Of a stretch of 64,000 bases of DNA, positions 23,258-36,242 are shown piece after piece. Under the pieces are notes generated by a model. The model saw nothing but the letters and a program-made list of their open reading frames with translations. It was not told the DNA's origin and made no database searches. Positions within the stretch are counted from its first letter, which is position 1. Each line of letters opens with the position of its first letter. The position numbers were made by a program, and so were the translations under genes. Origin of the DNA: Volvariella volvacea V23 (lineage: Eukaryota > Basidiomycota > Agaricomycetes > Agaricales > Pluteaceae); assembly GCA_000349905.1 (NCBI GenBank), contig KB722746.1, positions 726,864 to 790,863 of the forward strand, in the 5' to 3' direction.

Positions 23258-23989
23258 ACGAAGGGGGTTTCTGTGATTTGGTCTGGGAGCAAAGATATAT
23301 TATCTATCTTGTTGTATTACGAATTTCCGCTCATGTCCTTCATCTCAATCAATCTTCAGTGGCAGTCTACGGAATGACGAATTCTATCTCCTAGATTGTA
23401 CGAATCCGAGAAAACGCACCAGGTGTGTCATGGTATATGCCATTGTACTGCAATCAAAGTCCGTGCGCCGTGTCGGTGACCACTCTGGGGAAAGGCGACC
23501 TTGCATCCAAAGCCAAATTGCTAAGGGTTCTGAGGTACAACAAAGCATGACCTCCATTGCGTTCATGCTACGTGTCATTCCCAAAGGAGGGGTGCGTATT
23601 GATACTTGATGATCTTATATACCTTTGGGTAATACGCCTTGACTACATTAATGGGGTAGCATCACTTTCATTCGTGCAGTGACTGGGGTTACCCAGTCCA
23701 GTTGGTATATCCTACCTCTAATATACGACTATATCTGAGCATTCTTCTCCAACTCTAACCTCCAGGATCCAAGCTCGTTCTTCGACAATGTCCTATTTAT
23801 GGACTATAAGTATGGTCCGATAAACACTCACTGAATGTGTGCTGTGACGAAGTCATCTTAGCTATGGATGCGTGGCACCAATACCTTAAAATAGGGCTGT
23901 CCTCCGCACTTTCCCTAAATTGGGTCTCCGCCTTTCAACTTGACCCTTCAATTGGTTGATTAGCTACCGCCACTACCCCAACTCTGGTC
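23258..23989. other. Intergenic, no supported gene
   Basis: Nothing but short frames on both strands. It contains the upstream region of the gene starting at 23990. Confidence 0.5.
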
Positions 23990-24955
23990 ATGCCTGATAC
24001 AACCCCCGTCGTTGAAGCACGGCTTCCGCAGGACTTGGAACGAGTCATCTTTGAAATTGCCGCTTACAATGAACGAAGTGCGATTCCTACACTCCAAGAG
24101 GTCGCTCGTCGAGTGAAAGTTTGGTGAGGCCCCGCGCTCATGTTGCTTTCTATCGTTAACGAGGCTAGGTTGGAGCCCATCCTTAACGAAATATTTATCG
24201 TTCACGGGAGCAATAGCTTTGGTACGGGGGATGCAGATGCATGGTTCTATTACAATCGTCCCGGGCATCCTCCTGATTTACAACCGTACATCAGGCATCT
24301 ATTGATAGAGTTCGGCACGCGACCAGGCGCTGAATATATCCTCCAAAGATGTTATAACGTCCAAAACCTTACCATATGGGGTTTCAGGAGTGTCACGTTA
24401 GATGGAATTGTGGAGCTCTTGCATTCACCCCATCGCACTGTATCGCCTCCTGGTCTGCTTCGACTCAGCGCAGAAATGTTACAGTTGTTCCCCGAAAAGA
24501 AAGTCGATTTCAATCTCGACATTCTACAAGAACTCACGCACCTGGACGTGTTGGATGCTTCTGTTGGATGGCAGGATGGGAACAATTATGCGTGTTTGAA
24601 GAACCTGCGATATCTTGCATTTCAGATGGTCAGTGATGGCATACCGGTGATAATTCAAAGATGCTTGGAGGAATGCAAGGCTTTGGAGGTGTTGCTGCTC
24701 TATTATTCTGAATGGGGGGTAGATGAAAGGGTTGTCAATCAGTTGCCGAGAGTTAGGAGGGTGGTGAGATCTAATGGAGATGTAGAGGAGTTGGAAGAGG
24801 ACAGAGTGGTCATCATTACGCAAAGTGATATTTTTCGAAATAACTATAGCTGGGTTGACAACTGGGTTAGAGGTGCGACAGGTGGTGAAGATCTTTGGGC
24901 GAGAGCGGAGAGGACTATAGGGGAGAGACGACGAAAGAAGCAAGTCGCATTCTGA
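23990..24955 (+). CDS. Basidiomycete family protein of unknown function (306 aa, 2 exons)
   Basis: Exon 1 is 23990-24123 and exon 2 is 24169-24955; the 45-nt intron has GTGAGG and GCTAG borders and splits a Trp codon. The N-terminus (RLPQDLERVIFEIAAYNER, then VARRVKVW) joined to LEPILNEIFIVHG is a pattern I know from large, uncharacterised agaricomycete families related to F-box-like proteins. Leucine-rich stretches follow (LLHSPH, LTHLDVLDAS, LKNLRYLAF, ALEVLLLYYSEWG), with a basic tail (RTIGERRRKKQ). There is no signal peptide. A truncated paralogue lies at 25310. I infer an F-box-like or LRR-like adaptor role only from these features. Confidence 0.8.
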
Positions 24956-25309
24956 TGGGCAAACTTAGTAGGCATACACAATTCACGCCAATCCTAGGAT
25001 AGCACCCCCTCAGGCACTCATATCCTTCCTGTATCAGATATATATATGGACCGTTTTACCTTATATTGGGTTTGCACTTAATGGCTACACTTCCACGGAA
25101 TCCTGCGAGTTCGTAACCTAACCGCGTACAGATTGTGGTGCCCGTCGTCCTTGGGTTAATAGTGCAGTCCAAGCAAAGAACATACTTTCCAGAGGAGTGT
25201 GGCTCTCATTGCGCTAGATTCGGCCTATCTGATCCCCTAACTCAGCGTTTAACCTCAGGGTGTAGCCAATGGATCCGATTACAATTGATCACAGATCTGA
25301 ACATTTAGC

Positions 25310-25627
25310 ATGAGCGCTGCAAGTGTCATTGAGCTTCGACTTCCTCAGGACGTGGAGCCTGTCATCTTTGAGTTGGCCGCCCATAATGAAAGGAGGAGCA
25401 TTCCCTTGCTGATGCAAGCGGCCCGTTGCGTGCGCACCCAATCAATAATTCAAGGAGCAGGCAAAGATCACTACAAGAGCGTAACATTAACTACCTCACC
25501 CGGTTCGCTAATTAATGTCGACGGTCACCTAGAGGGCAGGATGTTGTGTCTAGTATCCCAAAATACAGTAGTTACGAAATGCCTATGGGAAGTCGTAGGC
25601 GACCCTCGCCACGTTCAGCAGATGTGA
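25310..25627 (+). pseudogene. Truncated paralogue of the gene at 23990
   Basis: Residues 8-45 (IELRLPQDVEPVIFELAAHNE, MQAARCV) match exon 1 of the neighbour. After that the sequence is unrelated and ends after 105 codons without an intron donor at the expected place. It is best read as a partial tandem duplicate that kept only the first exon. Confidence 0.6.
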
Positions 25628-25857
25628 AGAACAGCATAGAGCACGGGGATCAAGACACACACGAAAGTAAGTGGGTGGAGCGCACTCAATTCTCTTTACC
25701 AGGTCTATACTGACGGTGGCACGGAACCACGCGTTTAACACGGCCTCGTTGCTTCATGGTTGGAAGCTATTGTATATTCAAACAAATATATAGCCACGCA
25801 TTCGAAAACTAGACTGACGCGCAATATTACGAGAGGGAGTTGTCATTCCAGAGTGGC

Positions 25858-26291
25858 TCAGAGATCCTCAGTTGTGAGATTCCCTCCGCTCTCATAATCC
25901 CACCTTGGTCTATGATGCCACTCATCTCCTTCCCACTGAAATACACTGTCATCAATATCCGACCAAACGGGTGAGGACCCTCCCTCCGAGTCGCAGCTTG
26001 TAACAGTCGGACTAGAAGGAATCATCGGAGGACTGTGTGCCTCAAGGAGCACATCGAATAATTCTAGTTCTTCGATGAGTGCGCGTGGGAGCAGGTGCAG
26101 GATATCCGTTGCGGGTATTGAGGCGGCTTCGTTTGAGAAGTTGTGCAGATAATGTGGATTGGTCATGTTGGAAGGCTCAAAGGCGATATTCTCTGCGCTG
26201 AATTGCAGATGTACGCTAGTGGCATTAAGTGAGGATTTTAAACGCGGCGCGGATGTGGGATTGCATACCGCTCTGGGATGTGGAGGTACAT
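25858..26291 (-). CDS. Small acidic protein, unknown function (120 aa, 2 exons)
   Basis: Exon 1 is 26291-26269 and exon 2 is 26197-25858 on the minus strand. The 71-nt intron has GTATGC and TTCAG borders; splicing joins MYLHIPER to AENIAFEPSNMTNPHYLHNF in frame. A TATAAAA motif lies 100 nt before the ATG. The protein has a Leu-rich helix (DILHLLPRALIEELELFDVLL), a Pro/Ser loop and an acidic Trp-containing tail (SPVWSDIDDSVFQWEGDEWH). I recognise no domain; the hydrophobic-acidic tail resembles an activation or interaction region. The promoter and intron support a real gene. Confidence 0.65.
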
Positions 26292-26393
26292 GGTTAACGG
26301 TAAATTCACGAATTGCGGGTTGTCAAAGATAGTAAAGGTGTTGGAAAGAGACTGTGTTAAAGAAGACAAGAAGGCGAAGAGTCGTAGTCACGG

Positions 26394-26400
26394 TTTTATA
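26394..26400 (-). promoter_or_regulatory. TATA box of the gene at 26291
   Basis: TATAAAA on the minus strand, 100 nt before the ATG. The spacing matches that of the metalloprotease genes in this window. Confidence 0.55.
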
Positions 26401-29157
26401 CTAGATATCAATTCGATGCAGGTCACCAACCCATCTCTTTCAGCACGAGGAGCTGTGGCAACGAAAGAATGAAAGCCAAACGTGGAACAAAATAACGTCC
26501 AATGCGTCAAAGCACAAAGTGCCACACGACACCTCGGTGTGTCCGGAAAACGTTTGTGCCACTGTACAATGGGTCCAATGCGCACCTTGGTGCCATTCAA
26601 GGCGGTTGGTGCATCTCCTACGCGCTTCGCCTTTCAGCTTGAAGTCTGAAATTCAAAGCCAGACTTTGAGTTAGCGTTCTCAACAGTGCCATACATACAG
26701 TTTATATCTCGAGTGCGAGTGCACATAGTGCTGCAAAAAGCGGCGAATGCAATCGCGGAGTCTTGGGCAGCGACTGCTTGATAGTCACAAGATCGTATCA
26801 TGGCGCTTCACAACTCGGCTGCTCTATCGGGGACTAGGAGTGTCACCATTGCAGTCATGGCGGGGGAAGGAGATGAGGCGTATATATACGGATGCCTGCT
26901 CGATTTCGTGGCGGCACACATACTCATCCTCGATAACAGTTCGCCGACGCCGACAGTGCCCGTTTGTTCGACACCCGTTGAGTACCCTACGGCGGATCCA
27001 TGAGTCCCGGGCGAGAAGAACAGCACATTAGCTTCTATCCCTTGAAAGTAAAGCTCGGGTGGGCACTGAAGGGAGAGGGGAGGAGGATAGGTCGAGACGG
27101 TGGACTGGCACAAGAGCACGAGGTACTGATTCTTTGCCACGTCGCTTGTGCATTCCATGGCTGAAAATACACCTGGACAAGCTGAGGTGGAGCGGTAAGT
27201 GCAAATATGAGTGAATGGATGCGTTTCGCAGCTGGTCATTCATTCCCTCCCGAGCGTGAAGTCGTGTCCTTATACGCAACCTGCGGGGACTTTGCTTAGC
27301 AATTGATTAGCTGCGAATCCTTTAGTTTACAACCCAAACCATCTGTTGGAGCGTGGTGTCTGTCTGCTAGTCTGAGTTACGATAGCAAGATGAAATGTGA
27401 TATATATGGGCCCTCGCCGTGCAGCTAAACAGTTGCCTATCCCTGCTTTTCTTGGTGTGTCATCTTTGTGGTCATTCTTTCGGCAAAAATTGTAGGGTAC
27501 GACTGGGACAGCGCAAAAGTCGCAAACTTGTGAGGTTTGTAACTCCACACATGCTCGTTGAGCAGCTCAGGAAGTGTTACCTGCTTGAAAATGGAAAGCG
27601 TGGCGCGTTGGCGAGTGCGATTGCACAGGAAGGCATCGGCGGACTCTGTTACAAGGATGTTGAAACGTTGGAGCGGGATGTGTCAATTTTATTCTTTATT
27701 GACGTGCCTGCACTACAATCAAGGAAGGAAGGCCCACTCAGCTCCAATAGACTGATTGATGACCCAATTGCACTCTGCAGCGGGGTGTACGGGTACCGAT
27801 TTACACGCGCCGTCGTGGCTTCCAACTGCTCTCTAAACGGTAATATTAAAGCACGTTTAATCAGCTCAGTAGAGGCAAGAATACTGACCATGATAGATAA
27901 AAGGTAGTACCAGCATAGGCCACGGAACTTGACGTTCCACTGATATCGTCAGAGGCGTTACAGCCACAGTAGGATCAGGCGAGCCCACGTGCGCAGGTCA
28001 AACTCGGATGTTCCTTCCGGGGTTAATGACAGTCGCTTAGAGGTCGGAAAGAGCCCCGTGCCCGTACAGATGTTGCGAGCTGGAACGAGACGCATCTACG
28101 CTGTGGGCTTACGGAGGACGGATGTTTCATCTGTAGGGGATGAACTTTCTCGGTTTATGCGACGTGCGTGGCATGTAGACCAGGCAGGAAAGGGGAGGAG
28201 AGGAGCATCGTTAGGTTGATGACGCAGGGTATGAACGCGGTCAAGCTGCATTGAATCACGACATGGATCGCTGACCAGGTTTCAAGAGATTATTGATGCG
28301 GTAAAATTAGAAGCGGCTCAGCGATTTGCGTGAATGCCTTGACGTTAGCTATTAACGTTGCAGTGAAAGTGAACTGGAAGCGATGCACGAGAGGACGATT
28401 TGGAGAGTTGAGTATGAATCTAGGGATGTTTCCACTAGGTGTTAATGTGAGCAGCACAAACGATGTGCATAGCACTCGTGTGACGAGTAAGAGGCGAACA
28501 TCGGGGAGAATGTTGCGGTCCTCGTTTGCTTTGCACCTTGGGTGCAAATTTAGTTCAGGCTTCGGTGAAGAGCTGATAGAGAGGTTGAGCACACCAGCCG
28601 GCCTGGGTTCGTCGTCGGCATGCAAGGAAGCCAACGGCGTTGGTGATAAATATCACGGCCATCCCAGTGCCCAGCAGTCGTGCACTGCATCAGGTCAGTC
28701 CTTCACATCGGCTTTCCAGGACGCTGCAACCCTTACGCCCACTCGCAGTCTGCAGCGGTGCCAATGCCGGCGCAGCGACTGTGTGAGCCCTTGAATGAGG
28801 ACGAAATGAAGTGGAGATGCCGGCAAATAGCCCCTAGCCGAAAATGCGGCTTATGTTATAGGGTTCACAAATTTGCATGTGCTCTTTGCCTCCTCCCATA
28901 CCGCCGGTCTCAGCATCTCCTCGACGGACGCTGCAGCGGACCCCACTGGACAGCCCAAGCCCAGCAAACGACCTCGAGGCTTCCAGCACAGCCGGGTCGA
29001 CCCTCAAATTGTCTCAGTCGCACCCGGAGCTCGTCAAAAACCCACCCACGTCGGGCTCGAGCACACTGCTATCTCTTCCACTCTTTTTCTGCTCGTTGTA
29101 TCGCATTTTGTGGAGAAACAGACTGAACAAGGTTATTAACGAGACGAGACGATCATC
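26401..29157. other. 2.8-kb stretch without a supported gene
   Basis: Several medium frames exist (143 codons minus at 27239-26808, 163 codons plus at 27419-27907, 154 codons plus at 28330-28794, 114 codons minus at 28634-28290). Two minus-strand pieces look membrane-like (LLVTRVLCTSFVLLTL near 28470; GTGMAVIFITNAVGFL near 28650). A fragmented or decayed membrane-protein gene is possible, but I could not link exons into a convincing model. Confidence 0.4.
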
Positions 29158-32100
29158 ATGGTGGCTTTCCATCCCGTAAGCCTCGTTTGCTCTTGTCATT
29201 GTCTTGGCCGGTCTTGGGATCTCTTATGCTCGTCACTCATTGGCTCTATCCTAGTTCGAAGTAACTACTCCACACATTATCTACATATGTCTGGGCGGAT
29301 TCATTGTATTGGTGCGTCCCTTATCTTTTCGTCCCCGACCACCACCCTCGTCGACATCGTCCCCGGCGGAGAACTGAAAACTGACTGTATCGTCATCCTC
29401 GTGGCCTTGTCCGCTCTTCCTCTGCCTCTATTACCCGTCTCCGACCGCCATGGCTTTCGGCCGATCAGTTTGGAATGTTCTCGCTGTTTTTGCGTTCTCG
29501 CGTACGTTACCCTTTCCATGGTGTCCTCGGACAAGGGCTTGTGCTCAACCCCAACTCTGACAGTTGTATATCGGCGAGGCGTGCTGGGCATTCCTATTCG
29601 GCGTCATTATAGGTGAGCATGCTCTCTCTGTCAACTAGAGTTGTCGTTTTCGTCGTCTGTGCCTCTTCCATCCCGCTTCGTCTTCGATGTATCGCGATCG
29701 ACAATGTCCAAGTTGGCTTTCAACGATTCTATTGCTAACTTCTCGTCTCAGGTCCATATGGTGCAGACATCTTCAACCCACGGTCCTGGGCAGAGGATGA
29801 AAACGGCACAAACACCATCGTGCTCGAATTCACAAGAGTCGTCCTGGCCATCGGAGTGTTCGCAATCGGCGTCGAGCTCCCGAAGCAGTACATGAAAAAA
29901 CACTGGCAAAGCATCTTCTTCCTTCTGTTCCCCGTCATGACCTGGGTGCGTCATCCCATCACCCATCTCTACATCGCTTATGCTTATGCTCCGTCACTAG
30001 GGCTGGTTCGTCTCCGCAGGGCTTATCTATGCCCTAATCCCAGGCCTCAACTTCCTCTCCTCCCTCGCCGTGGCCGCATGCCTCACACCCACCGATCCCA
30101 TCCTCGCCGCTGCAGTCGTTGGTGGTAAGTGGGCCGACAAGCACGTCCCAGCGCACCTGCGCCACCTGCTCGCGGCCGAGAGCGGATGTAACGACGGCGC
30201 CGCCTTTCCCTTCCTCTTCATCGCACTTTACCTCATACTCGACGCGCCGGACACCGGGGATGCCATCAGAGACTGGTTCTTACTGCTCTGGCTGTGTAAG
30301 TCATGCATTTCATACAACTACTACCCGACATCTCATACGCGTGTCATCTCTAGATCAAGTCGCGCTCGCCATCGTCATCGGAGCACTGCTAGGCTACGCC
30401 TTCCGCCACCTCATGAAATTCTGCCAACGGCACGACCTTATCGACAGGAACTCCTTTGTCGCGCAATACGTCTCCCTCGCCATGCTCACCATCGGCGTCT
30501 GCACCCTTTTGGGATCCGATGACCTCCTTGCGGCCTTTGCATGTGGAACGGCGTTCGCATGGGACGGGTTCTTCAATAAACAGACGGAGGAGTCCAACTT
30601 TAGCTCCGTGATTGACTTGTTGTTCAACATTGCGTGTTTTATATTCATCGGGGCGTGGATGCCGTTTAGCAGCTTCCAGGATGAGGAGCTGACGCTGTCG
30701 GTGTGGAGGCTGATTGTGATTGCGGTGCTCGTGTTGATATTGAGGAGGTTGCCGATCATAATAGCGCTGTACAGGTGGATCCCGGACGTGAAGACGTTCA
30801 GAGAGGCGGTGTTTAGCGGGCATTTTGGACCAATTGGTGTCGGTAGGTCGTTTTTCGTCCTCAGTACCGACGGGGTATATGGTATTGACGTTGTCTGTAG
30901 GCGCGGTGTTTATATCCACTCTTGCTGTTGAAGTCATACACAGGAACCATCACCCACCGGAAGATGCCTCTCCGGACTCGCACTCGTCATCCACAAGGTC
31001 ATCCGACCACCAAATAGAGATGCTGGCGGCCACCATCCAGCCCATCGTAGCCTTCATGGTCCTCTGCTCGATCACGATCCACGGACTGTCCATCCCCTCC
31101 TTCTCCCTCGGCCGCAGGGTGCACAGCGTCTCCAGGACATGGTCGAGGCAGAACACCGTCCCGAGCATGGAGAGCACGTCCTGGTGGTCCGGGTGGATAC
31201 GGAAAAGAAGCGGTGCCGCGGGCGGGATGCGGCCGGACTGGACAAACCAGGCGACGATGGTGTCGAGACCGGAAGATATCGTCATCAACCGGGATCATGT
31301 CCGGGAGATGGAGGAGGGCAGGCGGGCGGTTGGGGACAAGCTGCAGGGGTCGTTTGTCGAGGGCTCGGCGCCTGTCAGTCGGATTGGGAGCCGGGTTGGG
31401 TTCGCGCCTGCTGCTGTTCCCGTTCCGGGGCTGGACACGCTCGGTGCGGGCATGCAGAAGACGGTGTCGAGGACGAGCACGAACGGGACAGGGTCTGGGC
31501 GCGGCATCATCCAGTCGCCGCCCACGCATCCGCCGACGCCGCACCCGGAAGAAGAGCAGGAGGTCGCGCAGCCTGGAGAGGCATATACGTATACGGAGTG
31601 GAAGGAAGGCAGGAGGAGGGTCATTGAGAGGAGTGGACCGACTTCTGCTGATGACGTAAGTCATATTCTCCTTTTCGGCTTTTCCCGAGCCCCGATTCCT
31701 ATCGCCTTTTTTTTTTATCTGTGTCTGCGTACTGACATCTTCTGTGTTTTGCACGACAGGTTGATGTGGTGTCTGTTGAAGACGTTTCGGATAATGAAGA
31801 TGGTGCGGGTCGTAGTCCGGCGCTGACAAGGCCTGTTGAGTGGGTTAGGACGAGGACGAGGTCGTTGACGCATCCTCATCGTTCGCGCTCGCGCTCTGGC
31901 TCGAGGTCGCGTTCAAGATCCAGGTCCCTCTCCCTGTCGGGCTCGCGTCCTGCTGTTGGTGCTGACACTGAGGGCAGGGGTGCCGATGAAGGGAGCAGCG
32001 GTAGTGAGTCTGCGCAAAGGACACTCGTCCACCAAGGGTCTAGCGATGGTGTTGATGCTGGAGGTGCTAGTGGCAGCCAAGGGTCGAGTCAGCAGCAACT

Positions 32101-32749
32101 CAACGAAGTTGGAGAGGTAACTACCGAGCCAAGAGGGGAGGCTTGGGTGTCTGAGGAGCCGCAGAGCCGTGGACGGAGAGGAAGTCCTGGTTCGTCGAGG
32201 AGCGCTTTGGGATCTGATGTACCAGGCGCTGAGGAAGACGCAGGAGAAGAAGAGGAGAGAGGAAGGGGGAGATACGGATCTGTGTTTGGACGGTCCGCAG
32301 GCCCTGCTGAGGCTGAGAGCGGTGCACCATCGCCGTCCGGAGCGCCCGCCTCTGCGCCTGCGACGCGATTCGTATCGCCGCCGAGGACTAGACGTGGTGG
32401 TGAATCAGGAGTGGGAGCGGGGAGGAGAGGTCCAAGGACGAGAAGCGCCGATCCAACGCTGTCGGCTGTGAGGCACCACCGTGTGGAGTCGATTATGGCC
32501 TCGCATTCGGGTGGCACGGGCCCTGTTCCTTCGGCTGGGCCGACGAGGGAGTCGTCACCTTCGAGGTCTGTTAGGTTTGTGGATAGAGTTGGCGGGGGAG
32601 GTCCGGGTCCGGGTGGGCAGCAAGGGAGGCAGCAGCAGCAACATGGACGAATGAAGAGCGCTAGGTCTATGGAGGGCTTGAGTGCTGGTTATGACGAGGG
32701 AGGTGGGGAAGATGAAAATGGAGGTGGGAGAAGGAGAGGAAGGCAGTGA
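29158..32749 (+). CDS. Plasma-membrane Na+/H+ antiporter, NHA1/Sod2 type (959 aa, 9 exons)
   Basis: Exons: 29158-29175, 29255-29311, 29469-29501, 29564-29612, 29752-29945, 30001-30295, 30354-30842, 30901-31655, 31760-32749; all introns are GT-AG and the frame holds. The protein exchanges cytosolic Na+ (and probably K+) for protons across the plasma membrane. Residues 1-450 are the CPA1 transport domain: FLFGVIIGPYGADIF, LEFTRVVLAIGVFAIGVELP, TPTDP with Asp149, AESGCNDG with Asp182, and GSDDLLAAFACG with Asp271-Asp272. These acidic residues match those needed for transport in yeast relatives. A GHFGPIGVGAVFISTLA helix closes the domain. The remaining ~500 residues are a cytosolic tail, Ser/Arg-rich with RSRSRSRS repeats and acidic and Pro stretches. 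Exon 1 is only six codons; the start is inferred from its in-frame ATG. Confidence 0.95.
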
Positions 32750-34652
32750 ACGAGAGGGCAGAAGGATACCTGTCTGACAGATTTTTGATGGGGGCGTCGT
32801 GCTAGCATGGATACCCTTAAACCTAGACGGGAGGGTGGTGTGGACGTGAACTTGTGGCGCGCAGCCCAGGCAGTCCAATAGCAATAAGACCTTTTCGCCG
32901 GCGACCAATTACTCAACCAGTGCTTCGTAATCGTGGATTCCTCATCGACTCCGTCTGGACCTTGGACCTTCCTTGATCACCAAGTGCATCAAGCATCAAC
33001 GCGTCATGGGTTCGGGCCCTGTCGACGTCTATCAGCGATGGAAGACTTGGGCGCTAGGGAGGACAGGATGGTGATAGCCATGACGCTCAGGGTCCTTGGG
33101 CTTCTGACAGTCGCAAAATTTTTGATCCTTTCAAGTTATTTATGGCGCTTCGGTGCTGAGTCGGTCCTCCCTCTTTCCCATGTTCGTCTTTCCCTTTCCC
33201 TCCTTTCCTCTCCCCTCTGGCCATGTACACATGGATATTCCCTCTGTACCCGCATATGCACATATTCATCCCTATCTTTCATTCTATTACGTGCTCTTGT
33301 TTTTCGTTTCGTGTTCATGCTTTTTTCGTTTCATATATCGTTCGACATAGATATCGCTTCCGTAATCGTTCCTTTGTAGATTCTCATTGATATCTTCATG
33401 GGTGTAGAGACTCTGCTTCTCGGTTGAAAGCTTGGTTATATTCTTTCTCCATTCCTACTGTTCGGGCTTGTAATCTTTTCCACGCTGTATGTGTTACTGT
33501 AAATATCTAGATGTCCATCTATATCTGTCTTCTGCAACTTCGTGTTCCCTATACATGTATGTGTACCACGTCTACACCGCATCGCGCTCTCTCAAGACGC
33601 GCTCACCGTCTGCTCGAATACAGGGTAACGTTTCGCATTTTCCCCGGGCCATCCTCGCACTAAACCCCATTACCCGTGCAGTCTCGTTGCAACTCGCCAG
33701 CGCCTTATTCGTCTCGTCGGGAGCTCATTATCTAGCCGACTCGGGATCAGGTGGTGCACTCGAGAAGCATCATGCAAATGAGAAGCGATTGTATATTGAG
33801 AAGCAAAGGCGCTAGATTGCGAAGCACCTGGCGTTGCCACTTGGAAATATGTCCTTAAGGTGTTAGTAATAAGCGGTGGGGTAAGGTCTTTGGTGTGCGA
33901 TGTTGATAAGGCTGGATGTACCAGTCGACCACGACCACGACCACGACCGCCAGTTCTTCTACGACCCAAAAGTAGTTGATAGCCCTCAAAAACTTTCCTT
34001 GGTCAGTCGATTGCACATCCCAGCGCCAACGAACAATCCAACTTTGTCGAACTACAGATGACTGATCGGGCGATTGCAAACTTGTTGACCAAGACTGCCA
34101 AGATCACGACAAGACCACAACCAAGCATATCACAAGACTCTTGTCGACTTCCATTCGCTCGCGTAACTCTGATCCGCGAGGGGTGTCTGTCATAGTTTAT
34201 CGACGTTCATAGGGCAGGGCTCAGAAGTCCCTATCGTACATGGTGTACACCTGATAGCCCCCCAGCAGCGTAGATGCGTGCGTATTGTGAGCCTCTTGCC
34301 TCGTGATTGATAAATCAGCTGAACATCCCCAACAGGAGCTGAACCCTTGTGATAACTAGCTTTTTGGTGGGGATTGTGTTTGTTGCCGGCGAATTCTGAG
34401 AGGGGGGAGGCGTCGCTAGATTGACTGCTCGTGGTCGGTATGAGGTGTCGTGACTTGCTCCTGGGACGGAGGAGCAATGCACGCTTCTCCGAGCGGTGCA
34501 TCGCCTAGTATGCCAAGGTATACCTCTACACATGTAGTACCAGCGCCTCATCGGCATGGGGCAGATCACTCGACAGCATACCATACGAATCCTCTACGAG
34601 ATAACAAACTCACCACATGCGACGTGCAGCATAGAAACGCATATCCAGCGAG
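32750..34652. other. Intergenic between antiporter and metalloprotease A
   Basis: No supported gene. It contains a short cgaccacgaccacgaccacg tract at about 33929-33950. Blocks near 33790-33900 and 34412-34426 recur upstream of other metalloproteases of the array. Confidence 0.5.
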
Positions 34653-34658
34653 TATATA
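34653..34658 (+). promoter_or_regulatory. TATA box of MEP-A
   Basis: tatataagcaccatcggg, 98 nt before the ATG. The downstream caccatcg resembles the same position in MEP-D. Confidence 0.6.
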
Positions 34659-34750
34659 AGCACCATCGGGAGGACGTCCTGCTCTCCAGTCCTCTCGTGG
34701 GTCTTTCATTCACCTAGTCCAACCCCTCCTCCGTCTCGTCGTCTCTCAAG

Positions 34751-35901
34751 ATGTTCAAGAAAGTCTTTGGCCTCGTCTTCCTCATGGCCTCGGCCGTCCA
34801 CGTCGTCGTCTCTGAGCCCGTCGCTGTGACGCGCTCCGACATCTGCGGTACCTACATCTCCGACGAGGAGGTCGCAGCCGCAGAGGCCCACTTCCAGGAG
34901 CACCAGGCCCCCGCCAGCCTCATGCCCGCGACGATCAACGTCTACTTCCACGTCGTCTCCAGCGGAACCACCGCCGCTACCGGCAACGTTCCGTACGTCT
35001 CTCGTTGATATGCGTTCATCTATACTGGCTCGCTAACCGCGATTTGTCTCCGTGTACAGCGACTCGCAGATCCAGAGCCAGATTGCAGTCTTGAACTCTG
35101 ACTTTGCCTCGACCGGGCTCAGCTTCGTTCTCCGTGGTGTCACCCGCACCGTCAACCCCACCTGGTTCAACAGCGTCGGCCCAAGCAACACCTACCAGAC
35201 CCAGATGAAGAACGCCCTTCGTGTTGGTGGTGCTGGCGACCTCAACGTTTACACCGTCGGGTACGTGCTCCTTCAAAGTCCTTGACGACAGGCTTTGTAA
35301 TGACTGATTGCTCTGCTGTGCTTCTGCAGTTTCCGCTCTGGCTCCGGCGCTGGTCTCTTGGGATATGCTACATTCCCATGGAGCTACAGCAGCTCCAACA
35401 GGGACGACGGTGTCGGTAAGTCGACTCGTCTACCCATTCTTAATCGCACCTAATCAACCTCCCCCAGTTGTCCTCTTCTCTTCCCTCCCCGGCGGTTCCA
35501 CCACCAACTACAACCTCGGTCAGGTAAAGCCCTCCTTTCCTATCCCACAAAACCCTTGCTGAACCGCTCCCGTTCTAGACCTTGACCCACGAAGTCGGCC
35601 ACTGGGTCGGCTTGTACCACACCTTCCAAGGCGGCTGCGCATCCCCAGGCGACTCCGTCGCTGACACTCCTCCCGAAGCCTCCCCCGCTTCCGGCTGCCC
35701 CATCGGCCGTGACACCTGCTCTGGCGGTGGCCCCGACCCAATCCGTAAGTCCCATCCATCGTTCGACCGCAATGCGATCTCACATGGTGTTCCTTCACAG
35801 ACAACTACATGGACTACAGCTACGACTCTTGCATGACCGAGTTCACCCCTGGCCAAACCACCCGTGCTCTTGCCCAGATCGCTACTTACAGAGGTCTATA
35901 A
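34751..35901 (+). CDS. Secreted M43 zinc metalloprotease, MEP1 type, paralogue A (283 aa, 6 exons)
   Basis: Exons: 34751-34992, 35060-35260, 35330-35415, 35468-35523, 35579-35744, 35801-35901. A signal peptide ([20 protein letters not shown]) precedes the mature protein. The metzincin zinc site [11 protein letters not shown] spans residues 199-209, with His199, His203 and His209 as ligands and Glu200 as catalytic base. The Met-turn is NYMDY near 252-256. Cys residues around GGCAS, SGCPIG and [10 protein letters not shown] match the family's disulphide pattern. The length fits fungal MEP1-like pappalysin-family enzymes, which degrade extracellular protein. It is the first of five tandem copies and the most GC-rich. 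Intron positions are identical in all five. Its upstream region shares blocks with MEP-D and MEP-E. Confidence 0.95.
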
Positions 35902-36242
35902 GTACATCTCGATGGGGGGTTGTAAATAAAACTACTGTTTAGTAGACGTGTTGTACTTTTACCTTGTTTTACGACGCTCAGTTGATGAAAAATACAAGTT
36001 CAATAACTGATTCATTTGATTGACAATTGTATGATGACCTAGTTTATTGGTTTGGCCTACTGCACACCATCCAGTAGCTGTTTCGAGTCTGAATTTTTAT
36101 TGACTCATTCTTTTAGATGGGCTTCCTCTCATGGCTATTTCTGTTAAAATGCAGTATTTGCCAGCCAAAGTTGCTAAGACTATATAGTACTCTTGTATTA
36201 TATGGTTAACAATTTTTAAATATTCTGGAGTTGATCTATAAT
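35902..36242. other. AT-rich 3' flank of MEP-A
   Basis: No gene; 3' untranslated and insertion-site sequence for the solo LTR that follows. Confidence 0.5.

Noticed and set aside
30999..31829. 276-codon minus-strand frame over the antiporter tail
   Set aside because: Antisense shadow of the low-complexity SR-rich tail.
33926..33950. cgaccacgaccacgacc tract
   Set aside because: A short hexamer microsatellite; common and without further structure.
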